Below the pieces are notes generated by a model. The model was not told where the DNA came from, did not search any database, and saw only the letters and a list, made by a program, of their open reading frames with translations. Shown here piece by piece: positions 1-7,099 of a DNA stretch of 9,938 nt. Origin of the DNA: Oscillospiraceae bacterium (lineage in GTDB: Bacteria; Bacillota; Clostridia; Oscillospirales; Ruminococcaceae). Position 1 is the stretch's first letter; each line of letters starts with the position of its first letter. Where the stretch lies: positions 1 to 9,938 of the forward strand of contig JAEDNF010000038.1 in the NCBI GenBank assembly GCA_016302655.1. Direction: 5' to 3'. The position numbers and the translations under genes were made by a program.

Positions 1-24
1 ATATCACAAGGTTGTTAACTGTAG

Positions 25-3000
25 TTAAACATCAAGTGCGGAATACTTGTCCTTTATCTCTGCCTTGGGAGCTTCTATGCTCTCTTCGGTGGGGAGCGTC
101 TTCTGGCGCATCTGTCTGAATGCCTGAGTCAGCATCAGCTTGATACGGTTTATCTGATTTACTTCGGAAGCGCCGGGATCGTAGTCAACGGCGATTATGT
201 TTGACTCGGGGTTCTGTCTGCGAAGCTCGCCTATTATGCCCTTGCCGGTAACGTGGTTTGGCAGGCAGGCAAACGGCTGCATACAGATGATGTTGTTTAC
301 GCCGCTGTGGATAAGCTCTATCATCTCTGCCGATAAGAACCAGCCCTCGCCGGCGATGTTGCCTGTTGAAACAACGCCCTCGACAAGCCTTCTCATCTCG
401 CTTATCTTCATAAACGAGCCGAACTTTGTGCCCTCAATGGCATTTTTGTATGAGGTCTGCATAAGCTCAATGAACTTTATCGCCATATTGCTGAGCTGAT
501 ATCTTGCGTTTGACACGGTCAGAAGCTCGTGGCGTGAATTTGCGTGGTCGCAGATAAAGTAGATGAATCCCATAAGGTCGGGTACTACCGCCTCTGCGCC
601 CTCAGCCTCGACAAGATCAACGACATTGTTGTTTGCGGCAGGGTGATACTTTACGAGTATCTCTCCGACTATACCTACTCTCGGCTTTACTATATCAAGC
701 GTGGGGATAGAATCGAAGTCTGCAACGATCGCCTTTACATTTTTATTGAACTTAGCTAAGGACAGGCTCTTCAGGTCTTGCTTTATCTTACTGCGCCACT
801 TTTCGTACATTGCGTTTGCGGCGCCCTTTTCCGCTTCGTACGGGCGGACACGGTATACACAGCGGCTGAGAAGATCGCCGTAAATAACCGATATGAACGC
901 ACGGTAAATAAGCGGAAGTGTCAGCTTGAAGCCGGGGTTCTTTTCCATGCCGACTACATTGAGCGAAATAAGAGGGATATTGTCAAGTCCTGCGTCCTTG
1001 AGCGCCTTTTTGAGCATACCGACATAGTTTGTCGCACGGCACGCACCGCCTGTCTGCGTTATCAGAACGGCAACCTTGTCCTTGTCGTATTTTCCGTGAT
1101 TGAGCGCATACAGAAGCTGACCTATAGTGATTATTGCAGGGTAGCAGGCGTCGTTGTTTACATATTTGAGTCCTTCGTCAACAACTTCCTTTGAATAGTT
1201 CTTCTGTATCTCAATATTATATCCCGAGTAGCGGAACGCCTGTTCAAGAAGGTCAAAGTGGAACGGAGCCATCTGCGGAGCGATGATGGTATAATCCTTC
1301 TTCATCTCCTTTGTGAACAGAGGCTGACGGATATAGCCCTTATACTCGGGTACGGGCTTAATGCCGTTTCTTTCACGCTCTTCCATTACGGATATCAGTG
1401 AACGCAGACGGATCCTTGCCGCACCGAGATTGTTTACTTCGTCTATCTTAAGCACGGTGTACATTCTGCCGTAGCCCTGGAGTATCTCCTGTACCTCGTC
1501 GGTCGTTATTGCGTCAAGTCCGCAGCCGAAGGAGTTGAGCTGTACCAGCTCAAGTTCGGGCGTCTTGCCGACAAGAGTAGCGGCGGCATAAAGCCTTGTG
1601 TGGTACATCCACTGGTCTACTACACGGATGGGGCGTACTACATTGCCAAGATGTGCAACGCTGTCCTCCGTAAGTACGGCAAAGCCGTAGCCGTTTATCA
1701 TTTCGGGTATACCGTGATTTATCTCGGGATCGACATGGTAAGGTCTGCCTGCAAGCACGATACCTTTCTTGCCGGTGTCTTTGAGCATTTTCAGTATTTC
1801 TTCGCCCTTTGAGCGAATGTCGGCTTTAAAGCGTCTGTCCTCTTCGTAAGCGGCTTTGAGCGCAACTCCGATATCCGCACCGCCTATTCCCAGCGGCATA
1901 AACACTTCGATAAGCCTTTCGAGCATACGGTCTTCGTCGTATATGGGCAGGAACGGATTCATAAATGTTACATCATCTGAACGAAGCTCGGGTACGGAGT
2001 TCTTGATAACTTCGCTGTATGTAGCAACTACGGGGCAGTTATAGTGGTTATCTCCTCCGCCGCCGTTATCCATCTCATACGGAAGCGCAGGGTAGAAGAT
2101 AAACTTTACGCCGTCGTCAAGAAGCGACATTATATGTCCGTGCGAGAGCTTTGCCGGGTAGCAAACCGACTCTGACGGCATTGTTTCTATACCTCTGTCG
2201 TATATCTCACGGCTTGATTTCGGGGACAGCTTTACGCTGTAGCCGAGCTTTGTGAAGAATGTAAACCAGAACGGGTAGTTCTCATACATTCCGAGTACTC
2301 TCGGTATGCCGACAACGCCTCTGGGCGCTGTTTCGGGATCGAGGGGTTCATAGTCGAACAGTCTCTTGTACTTGTAGTCAAAGAGGTTGGGGAGCAGTTC
2401 TTTGCTCTTACTGCCGAGTCCTGCGCCTCTTTCACAGCGGTTGTTTGTAATATATCTTGTTCCGTCGGCAAACTTGCTTATTGTAAGCAGGCAGTTGTTG
2501 GAGCATCTGCCGCAGCGTGCCGTTGTTTTCTGAATAGTGAAGTTTTCGAGCTTTTCGAGCTTTGCAAGGGTACTTCCCTTGCCGTCGTCACGGGAAAGAG
2601 CGATGAGCGCACTGCCGTAAGCACCCATAAGTCCTGCCTTGTCGGGACGGACAACCTCTCGTCCGCAGGTAAGCTCAAAGGCACGCAGAACGGAGTTATT
2701 TAAGAATGTGCCGCCCTGTACTATTATCTTTTCGCCCATCTGCTTGGGATCTCTTATCTTGATTACCTTGAAAAGCGCATTTTTTACTACCGAGTAGGAA
2801 AGGCCTGCAGAGATATCGGCAACGCTTGCGCCCTCTTTCTGAGCCTGCTTTACACGGCTGTTCATAAATACCGTACAGCGTGAGCCGAGATCAACGGGGC
2901 TCTTTGCCGAAAGTCCTATCTGTGCAAATTCTTCGGGCTGCATTCCGAGTGCGTTTGCAAAGTTCTGAATAAACGAGCCACAGCCCGACGAGCAAGCCTC

Positions 3001-4314
3001 GTTTAACAGTATGCTTTCTATCTCGCCATTCTTTACTCTCATGCATTTCATATCCTGACCGCCTATGTCAAGGATAAATTCAACGCCGGGCAGTATCTTC
3101 TCGGCGGCCTTATAGTGAGCCATAGTTTCGATCTCGCCGTAGTCAACGCCGAGCGCCGCTTTGATAAGATGCTCGCCGTAGCCTGTTGCGGTGGACTTTG
3201 CTATGTATGCCTTTTCGGGCATTTTAGAATAAAGGTCTTTTATTATCTCTATTACGGACTTCAGCGGATCGCCCATATTGTTGCCGTAGTGAGAGTAAAG
3301 TATATCTCCGTCCTTGTTAATAAGCGTTGCCTTAGTGGTGGTAGAGCCTGCGTCTATACCGAGATAGCACGCTCCTTCCGCCTCGGACAGCTCTTTTACG
3401 GGGATTATTGCCTTTGCGTGTCTGTCTTCAAATTCTTTTAGCTCCTCTTCGCTTGCAAACAGCGGAGCGAGTCTTTCAACCTCGTGTACCTCTACTGCGG
3501 AGAGCGCCTTGAGGTCTTCTTTCAGCTTGCTTACCGAAAGCTCTTCACGGTTTTCGGCAAGGGATGCGCCCATTGCAACAAAAAGGTTTGCGTCGGGCGG
3601 GAATATAATATGCTCGTCATCAAGGTGAAGCGTTTCTATAAAGCGTTTTCTCAGCTCCGACAGATAGTGCAGAGGGCCGCCGAGGAATGCAACATGGCCT
3701 CTTATGGGCTTGCCGCAGGCAAGTCCGCTTATAGTCTGGTTTACTACCGACTGGAATATCGAAGCGGCAACATCGCTCTTTTTTGCGCCGTCGTTTAAAA
3801 GCGGCTGAATATCTGACTTTGCGAATACGCCGCAGCGTGAAGCTATCGGGTATATCGTGGTATAGTCCTTTGCAAGCTCGTTTATGCCTGTGATATCGGT
3901 ATTGAGAAGCGACGCCATCTGGTCGATGAATGCGCCTGTGCCGCCTGCACACGAGCCGTTCATACGCTGTTCTATACCGCCGGTGAGATATGTAATTTTT
4001 GCGTCCTCACCGCCCAGCTCAATGGCAACATCGGTCTTTGGAATAAATGTCTGTATTGCTGTCGTACCTGCCGACACTTCCTGTACAAAGGGTATGCCGA
4101 GCCAATGTGAAACGGATATGCCGCCCGAACCGGTTACGGCAACGGTGACCGTCTCTTCATCAAGCGTGTCAAGACATCCGCCGAGCACCTCGGCGATAGT
4201 CTTCTTTATATCCGAATAGTGCCGCTGATAGTTCTTGTATACGGCATTATTCTCATCGTCGAGCACCGCAATCTTTACGGTGGTCGAACCTACATCAAGT
4301 CCTATATGAAGCAT
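25..4314 (-). CDS. Giant tandem acyl-CoA dehydratase activase-like ATPase with HgdB-like C-terminal region
   Basis: This 1429-residue protein belongs to the large 'acyl-CoA dehydratase activase-related' family common in anaerobic Firmicutes, whose function is unestablished. ATPase domain 1 (about residues 3-252) has a phosphate loop [10 protein letters not shown] (5-14), ELGGEDAK (99-106), SCAGGTGAF (121-129) and SRCGVF (159-164). ATPase domain 2 (about 316-575) repeats these: [10 protein letters not shown] (319-328), DIGGQDMK (416-423), [10 protein letters not shown] (439-448), SRCTVF (478-483). In HgdC, two cysteines per subunit at these positions hold one [4Fe-4S] cluster across a homodimer; both halves keep them here (C122/C161, C441/C480). 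A Cys-rich linker follows (C601, C604, C608, C627). The rest (about 665-1400) resembles DUF2229 and HgdB-type dehydratase domains, with CYPAK (718-722), NCPVV (759-763), ACYPA (1056-1060), GGACR (1089-1093) and ACLPN (1349-1353). The ATG is preceded by GGAAGGA (4326-4332 on this strand). Family assignment is confident; substrate and reaction are unknown. No dehydratase subunit genes adjoin it here. Confidence 0.93.
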   Translation of the reverse strand: MLHIGLDVGSTTVKIAVLDDENNAVYKNYQRHYSDIKKTIAEVLGGCLDTLDEETVTVAVTGSGGISVSHWLGIPFVQEVSAGTTAIQTFIPKTDVAIELGGEDAKITYLTGGIEQRMNGSCAGGTGAFIDQMASLLNTDITGINELAKDYTTIYPIASRCGVFAKSDIQPLLNDGAKKSDVAASIFQSVVNQTISGLACGKPIRGHVAFLGGPLHYLSELRKRFIETLHLDDEHIIFPPDANLFVAMGASLAENREELSVSKLKEDLKALSAVEVHEVERLAPLFASEEELKEFEDRHAKAIIPVKELSEAEGACYLGIDAGSTTTKATLINKDGDILYSHYGNNMGDPLKSVIEIIKDLYSKMPEKAYIAKSTATGYGEHLIKAALGVDYGEIETMAHYKAAEKILPGVEFILDIGGQDMKCMRVKNGEIESILLNEACSSGCGSFIQNFANALGMQPEEFAQIGLSAKSPVDLGSRCTVFMNSRVKQAQKEGASVADISAGLSYSVVKNALFKVIKIRDPKQMGEKIIVQGGTFLNNSVLRAFELTCGREVVRPDKAGLMGAYGSALIALSRDDGKGSTLAKLEKLENFTIQKTTARCGRCSNNCLLTISKFADGTRYITNNRCERGAGLGSKSKELLPNLFDYKYKRLFDYEPLDPETAPRGVVGIPRVLGMYENYPFWFTFFTKLGYSVKLSPKSSREIYDRGIETMPSESVCYPAKLSHGHIMSLLDDGVKFIFYPALPYEMDNGGGGDNHYNCPVVATYSEVIKNSVPELRSDDVTFMNPFLPIYDEDRMLERLIEVFMPLGIGGADIGVALKAAYEEDRRFKADIRSKGEEILKMLKDTGKKGIVLAGRPYHVDPEINHGIPEMINGYGFAVLTEDSVAHLGNVVRPIRVVDQWMYHTRLYAAATLVGKTPELELVQLNSFGCGLDAITTDEVQEILQGYGRMYTVLKIDEVNNLGAARIRLRSLISVMEERERNGIKPVPEYKGYIRQPLFTKEMKKDYTIIAPQMAPFHFDLLEQAFRYSGYNIEIQKNYSKEVVDEGLKYVNNDACYPAIITIGQLLYALNHGKYDKDKVAVLITQTGGACRATNYVGMLKKALKDAGLDNIPLISLNVVGMEKNPGFKLTLPLIYRAFISVIYGDLLSRCVYRVRPYEAEKGAANAMYEKWRSKIKQDLKSLSLAKFNKNVKAIVADFDSIPTLDIVKPRVGIVGEILVKYHPAANNNVVDLVEAEGAEAVVPDLMGFIYFICDHANSRHELLTVSNARYQLSNMAIKFIELMQTSYKNAIEGTKFGSFMKISEMRRLVEGVVSTGNIAGEGWFLSAEMIELIHSGVNNIICMQPFACLPNHVTGKGIIGELRRQNPESNIIAVDYDPGASEVNQINRIKLMLTQAFRQMRQKTLPTEESIEAPKAEIKDKYSALDV

Positions 4315-4376
4315 CTGGTATATTTTCCTTCCGGGAGAAATTTCGGCTTTACGCCTTGTTTTCTGTATTATGCGGC

Positions 4377-4401
4377 TTTACCGAAAACAGCTTGCGGTAA
4401 A
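4377..4401 (-). promoter_or_regulatory. Inverted repeat in the activase leader
   Basis: A perfect 7-bp inverted repeat, TTTACCG (4377-4383) and CGGTAAA (4395-4401), flanks an 11-base loop. It lies just downstream of the predicted start of the leftward transcript, so it could be an operator next to the promoter or an RNA hairpin in the roughly 97-base leader. There is no T-tract that would make it a terminator. The same half-motif recurs at 4512-4519. Function is inferred only. Confidence 0.4.
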
Positions 4402-4417
4402 ACGCTACACATTCAAA

Positions 4418-4446
4418 ATTATACACTATCTGCGCCCGAATTTCAA
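4418..4446 (-). promoter_or_regulatory. Sigma-A-type promoter for the activase gene
   Basis: Read on the minus strand, the -35 element TTGAAA (4441-4446) is separated by exactly 17 bases from a perfect -10 TATAAT (4418-4423). This predicts a transcription start near 4411 and a leader of about 97 bases. The upstream flank (about 4455-4480) is very A/T-rich, as in UP elements. No start site has been measured. Confidence 0.8.
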
Positions 4447-4511
4447 GATGTATTATCGAATTTTATATTATATAAAGTTGGTTTGTGAACGCCTTTTTTA
4501 TTTTTTAGTAA

Positions 4512-4524
4512 TTTTACCGTAAAA
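4512..4524. promoter_or_regulatory. 13-bp palindrome between the divergent promoters
   Basis: TTTTAC-C-GTAAAA is a perfect inverted repeat with one central base, sitting between the two divergent promoters. Related motifs are at 4377-4383 and 4395-4402 (CGGTAAAA, the reverse complement of TTTTACCG) and, less exactly, at 4578-4585 (GTTTACGG) inside the spacer of the dapL promoter. This arrangement is compatible with a shared repressor binding site, but the regulator is not recognised. A 13-bp palindrome in A/T-rich DNA could also be chance. Confidence 0.35.
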
Positions 4525-4563
4525 CAGGGATATAATTTGGGTACTTTTAATTGACGTTATTTC

Positions 4564-4592
4564 TTGACTTTTGGACGGTTTACGGATATAAT
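4564..4592 (+). promoter_or_regulatory. Sigma-A-type promoter for dapL
   Basis: The -35 element TTGACT (4564-4569) and a perfect -10 TATAAT (4587-4592) are separated by 17 bases, which is optimal spacing. A start near 4599 would give a leader of about 59 bases before the dapL ATG. The spacer contains GTTTACGG, similar to the palindrome half-site upstream. Confidence 0.85.
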
Positions 4593-4606
4593 GATATTAT
4601 GTATAT

Positions 4607-4638
4607 CTGTGTCGATAAAGACAGGATCATTAACACAG
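4607..4638 (+). other. Possible hairpin in the dapL leader
   Basis: CTGTGT (4607-4612) and ACACAG (4633-4638) can pair across 20 bases. Inner alternatives exist, such as TGTC/GACA at 4610-4613/4620-4623. The element ends just before the dapL ribosome binding site AAAGGA (4641-4646). The stem is short and no T-tract follows, so it is not a terminator. It matches no riboswitch class I recognise. Confidence 0.25.
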
Positions 4639-4657
4639 CGAAAGGAAACAAAACCGA

Positions 4658-5863
4658 ATGGCAAAAATGAATCCCGGTTTCTTAAACCTTAAGAAAAGCT
4701 ATCTTTTCATTGAGATCGGAAAGAGAGTAAGAGAATATGCGGCTGCGCATCCCGACAACAAGATAATCAAGATGGGTATAGGCGATGTTACACAGCCTTT
4801 AGCTCCCGTTGTAGTAGAGGCAATGAAGAAGGCCGCCGACGAGATGGGCGTAAAAGAGACCTTCAGAGGATATGAGGACAGCGGCAAGGGCTACGATTTC
4901 TTAAGAGAGGCTGTAGCAGGCTATTACAAGAGCTTCGGCGTTACGGTTTCTCCCGAAGAAGTGCTGATAAGCGACGGCGCAAAGAGCGACTGCGGCAATA
5001 TCGGCGATATCTTCAGTCAGGATGAGGATGTAGTAGTTACCGATCCTGCATATCCCGTATATGTTGACTCAAACATAATGGGCGGCAGAGAGGTATATTA
5101 TGTCAACTCCACCGAGGAGAACGGCTTTGCGGCAATGCCCGACGAGTCGATGAAGCCCGGACTTATATATCTTTGTTCACCCAACAACCCTACCGGCTCG
5201 GTTTATACTAAAGAACAGCTTAAGGTATGGGTAGATTATGCTATAAAGAACAAGTCGGTGATCATATTTGACGCCGCTTATGAAGCGTTCATATCCGATG
5301 AAACTCTTCCCAGAAGCATATTCCAGATAGAAGGCGCAAGAAAGTGCGCTATAGAGATATGCTCGCTGTCAAAGACGGCAGGCTTTACCGGTACAAGATG
5401 CGGCTACACGGTAGTCCCCGAAGAGCTTATGCTTGAGAAGCCCGACGGCGAAGAGATAAGCTTTATGCAGCTGTGGTGCAGAAGACAGGGAAGCAAGTTC
5501 AACGGCGTTTCTTATCCCGTTCAGCGTGCCGCAGAGGCGGTATTCACCGAAGAAGGCTACAAGCAGACAAGAGCGACCATCGCATATTATATGGAAAACG
5601 CAAAGGTTATGAGCGAGACATTTGACGAGCTGGGAATAAAGTACACCGGCGGCAAGAACTCGCCTTATATCTGGTTCAAGTGCCCCGACGGAATGGACAG
5701 CTGGACATTCTTTGACAAGCTGCTTAATGAAGCTGAAGTTGTAGGCACTCCCGGTGCAGGCTTCGGCAAGAACGGTGACGGCTGGTTCAGACTTACTGCA
5801 TTCGGCACTCACGAGAACACTGTAGAAGCTATGCAGAGAGTAAAGAAACTGCTTTCGAAGTAA
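4658..5863 (+). CDS. dapL: LL-diaminopimelate aminotransferase
   Basis: This 401-residue fold-type I PLP enzyme converts L-tetrahydrodipicolinate plus glutamate to LL-diaminopimelate plus 2-oxoglutarate. The step bypasses the succinylase/acetylase routes to lysine and meso-DAP. Visible hallmarks are the N-terminal block NPGFLNLKKSYLF (5-17), GIGDVTQPL (40-48), RGYEDSGKGYDFLREA (70-85), the SPNNPTG loop (174-180), D205 and Y208 (cofactor ring contacts by family analogy), the Schiff-base lysine K239 in SLSKTAGFTGTR (236-247), and R378 in WFRLTAFG for the substrate carboxylate. Length is normal for DapL. The ATG is preceded by AAAGGA (4641-4646) at slightly long spacing, and a near-consensus promoter lies upstream. 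Thirteen of its 14 arginine codons are AGA, unlike the mixed usage of the following gene, which may reflect higher expression. The DUF218 gene begins 2 bp after the stop. Confidence 0.95.
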   Translation: MAKMNPGFLNLKKSYLFIEIGKRVREYAAAHPDNKIIKMGIGDVTQPLAPVVVEAMKKAADEMGVKETFRGYEDSGKGYDFLREAVAGYYKSFGVTVSPEEVLISDGAKSDCGNIGDIFSQDEDVVVTDPAYPVYVDSNIMGGREVYYVNSTEENGFAAMPDESMKPGLIYLCSPNNPTGSVYTKEQLKVWVDYAIKNKSVIIFDAAYEAFISDETLPRSIFQIEGARKCAIEICSLSKTAGFTGTRCGYTVVPEELMLEKPDGEEISFMQLWCRRQGSKFNGVSYPVQRAAEAVFTEEGYKQTRATIAYYMENAKVMSETFDELGIKYTGGKNSPYIWFKCPDGMDSWTFFDKLLNEAEVVGTPGAGFGKNGDGWFRLTAFGTHENTVEAMQRVKKLLSK

Positions 5864-5865
5864 AA

Positions 5866-6657
5866 ATGTTCAGAATACTTTGCGGCTGTACAAAGCCGGT
5901 AAAGGTACTGGCAATAACGCTCACCGCTGTCGGTGCGGTCGTGCTTGTGCTGTTCATAATACCGCTGTTTAGCGGAACGCTTAACACAGGCTCCTACTTC
6001 GGCTTTGCAATAGGCGTTGTAACAATGCTTCTCGGCGTAGCAGCACCGAAGCTGTTTCACAGCGGTAAAAAGCCGCTGAGATATGCCTACCGCACGGTAC
6101 TGATAATATACGGCGTACTTGTTATTTATGCCGTTATCCTGTCGGCGTTTATGATAGCAAATATGAACGACGCTCCCGAAAAGGACGGCTCACGCACCGT
6201 GATAGTTCTCGGCTGTCAGGTGCGAAGCGACGGGCCGAGTCTTATGCTCCAAAAGCGTATTGACGCCGCTTATGATTATCTGAGCGCAGATACAAAGGCG
6301 CAGTGCATAGTGTCGGGCGGAAAAGGCGATAACGAGCATATCAGCGAGGCTGAGGCAATGTATGAGGCGCTCGTGAATGACGGAATATCGGAAAACCGTA
6401 TCACCAAAGAGGACAAGTCTTCAAGCACCTACGAAAACCTGCTGTTTTCAAAACAGATTCTTGAAGACAACGAGAAACCGCTCAGAATAGCTATCGTGAC
6501 CGACGGCTTTCATCAGTGGCGGGCGAGGCTGCAAGCCGAAAGTCTGGGCTATGACGTTAAATGCGTCAGCGCCGCTACCCCATGGTATCTCGTGCCGGTA
6601 TACTGGGTGAGAGAGTGGTTTGCGCTGAGTTATCTGTTCGTTTTCGGAACGGATTAA
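5866..6657 (+). CDS. YdcF/SanA/ElyC-family DUF218 membrane protein
   Basis: This 263-residue protein has three probable transmembrane segments (about 12-34, 43-60 and 75-99) followed by a DUF218 domain (about 110-257). Domain signatures are VIVLGCQV (112-119), VSGGKGDNE (149-157), SEAEAM (160-165), the STYENLLFSK block (187-196) and VTDGFHQWRAR (211-221). Family members such as SanA, ElyC and YdcF are linked to envelope integrity or peptidoglycan/lipid-carrier metabolism, but their biochemical activity is largely unresolved. The start is 2 bp after the dapL stop and has only a weak GAAG upstream, so translation is probably coupled to dapL. The next in-frame Met (residue 54) would remove the first membrane helix, so this ATG is preferred. 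Co-transcription with the diaminopimelate gene is consistent with a cell-wall role, by inference only. Confidence 0.85.
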   Translation: MFRILCGCTKPVKVLAITLTAVGAVVLVLFIIPLFSGTLNTGSYFGFAIGVVTMLLGVAAPKLFHSGKKPLRYAYRTVLIIYGVLVIYAVILSAFMIANMNDAPEKDGSRTVIVLGCQVRSDGPSLMLQKRIDAAYDYLSADTKAQCIVSGGKGDNEHISEAEAMYEALVNDGISENRITKEDKSSSTYENLLFSKQILEDNEKPLRIAIVTDGFHQWRARLQAESLGYDVKCVSAATPWYLVPVYWVREWFALSYLFVFGTD

Positions 6658-6676
6658 TACTGGGTAAATATTATTT

Positions 6677-6685
6677 TGATATAAT
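6677..6685 (+). promoter_or_regulatory. Possible extended -10 promoter for the receiver gene
   Basis: TGATATAAT is a perfect TATAAT (6680-6685) with the TGN extension. The -35 position at 17-base spacing (6657-6662) is poor, so the extended -10 would have to compensate. A start near 6692 would leave a leader of under 20 bases carrying the Shine-Dalgarno AAAGGGA (6697-6703). No terminator is visible after the previous gene, so readthrough from dapL is also possible. Confidence 0.45.
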
Positions 6686-6709
6686 TCAGAAGTCAGAAAG
6701 GGAAAAATT

Positions 6710-7096
6710 ATGGAAAAAGATATTTCAAAAGCAAAGGTACTTGTGTGCGATGATTCTATGATGGTAAGAAACAAGATGAAAAAGCTGCTTACCGCATACG
6801 GCTTCACGCAGATAAACGAGGCTTGCGACGGAGCTCAGGCAGTTGAAAAATTTGCCGATATCATCCCGGATATTACATTTATGGACATAGTAATGCCCGA
6901 GATGTCAGGAGTAGACGCACTCAGGCTCATCAAGACCAATTCTCCCGACGCTGTAGTAATTATGGCAACCTCGGTAGGTACGGTAGGCAATCTTTCAGAG
7001 GCGATAAAACTCGGTGCAAACGACTTTTTACAAAAGCCCGTAGACGACGAGCAGCTTTACCGTCTGCTTGACAACTATTTCAAAAAGGAGAATTAA
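6710..7096 (+). CDS. CheY-like single-domain response regulator
   Basis: This 128-residue protein is a stand-alone phosphoreceiver with no output domain, like chemotaxis CheY. The residues expected of a working receiver are present: acidic pair D14/D15 in CDDSMM, phosphoacceptor D59 in FMDIVMPEMSG (57-67), T87 in MATSVG, F106 at the aromatic switch position, and K109 in LQKP. It should act in the cytoplasm, accepting phosphate from a histidine kinase that is not in this window. The ATG follows AAAGGGA at 7-base spacing. The CheX-like gene starts 3 bp after its stop, and the ribosome binding site of that gene (AAGGAG, 7085-7090) lies inside this coding end, so the two are almost certainly co-transcribed. 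It could be flagellar CheY or a regulator of another process; the sequence does not decide. Confidence 0.92.
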   Translation: MEKDISKAKVLVCDDSMMVRNKMKKLLTAYGFTQINEACDGAQAVEKFADIIPDITFMDIVMPEMSGVDALRLIKTNSPDAVVIMATSVGTVGNLSEAIKLGANDFLQKPVDDEQLYRLLDNYFKKEN

Positions 7097-7099
7097 GCC

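Noticed and set aside
15..28. Inverted repeat TTAAC-TGTA-GTTAA at the end of the activase gene, considered as a terminator.
   Set aside because: The stem is only 5 A/T-rich base pairs overlapping the stop codon, and the downstream sequence is outside the window.
778..1194. A 138-codon plus-strand open frame inside the activase gene.
   Set aside because: It lies wholly antisense to a conserved domain region and shows no family motifs. The similar plus-strand frames at 3115-3441, 3484-3798 and 3884-4219 are rejected for the same reason.
4484..4501. A TTGTGAA half-site resembling the Rex redox-repressor operator upstream of the activase.
   Set aside because: The second half (TTTTTTA) does not match TTCACAA well enough, so a Rex site cannot be claimed.
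4531..4536. A second TATAAT between the divergent promoters as an extra rightward promoter.
   Set aside because: The -35 position (about 4508-4513, GTAATT) is poor and there is no TG extension, while a much better promoter lies closer to dapL.
5369..5812. A 147-codon minus-strand open frame inside dapL.
   Set aside because: It is antisense to the catalytic region of dapL, has no recognisable motifs and no ribosome binding context.
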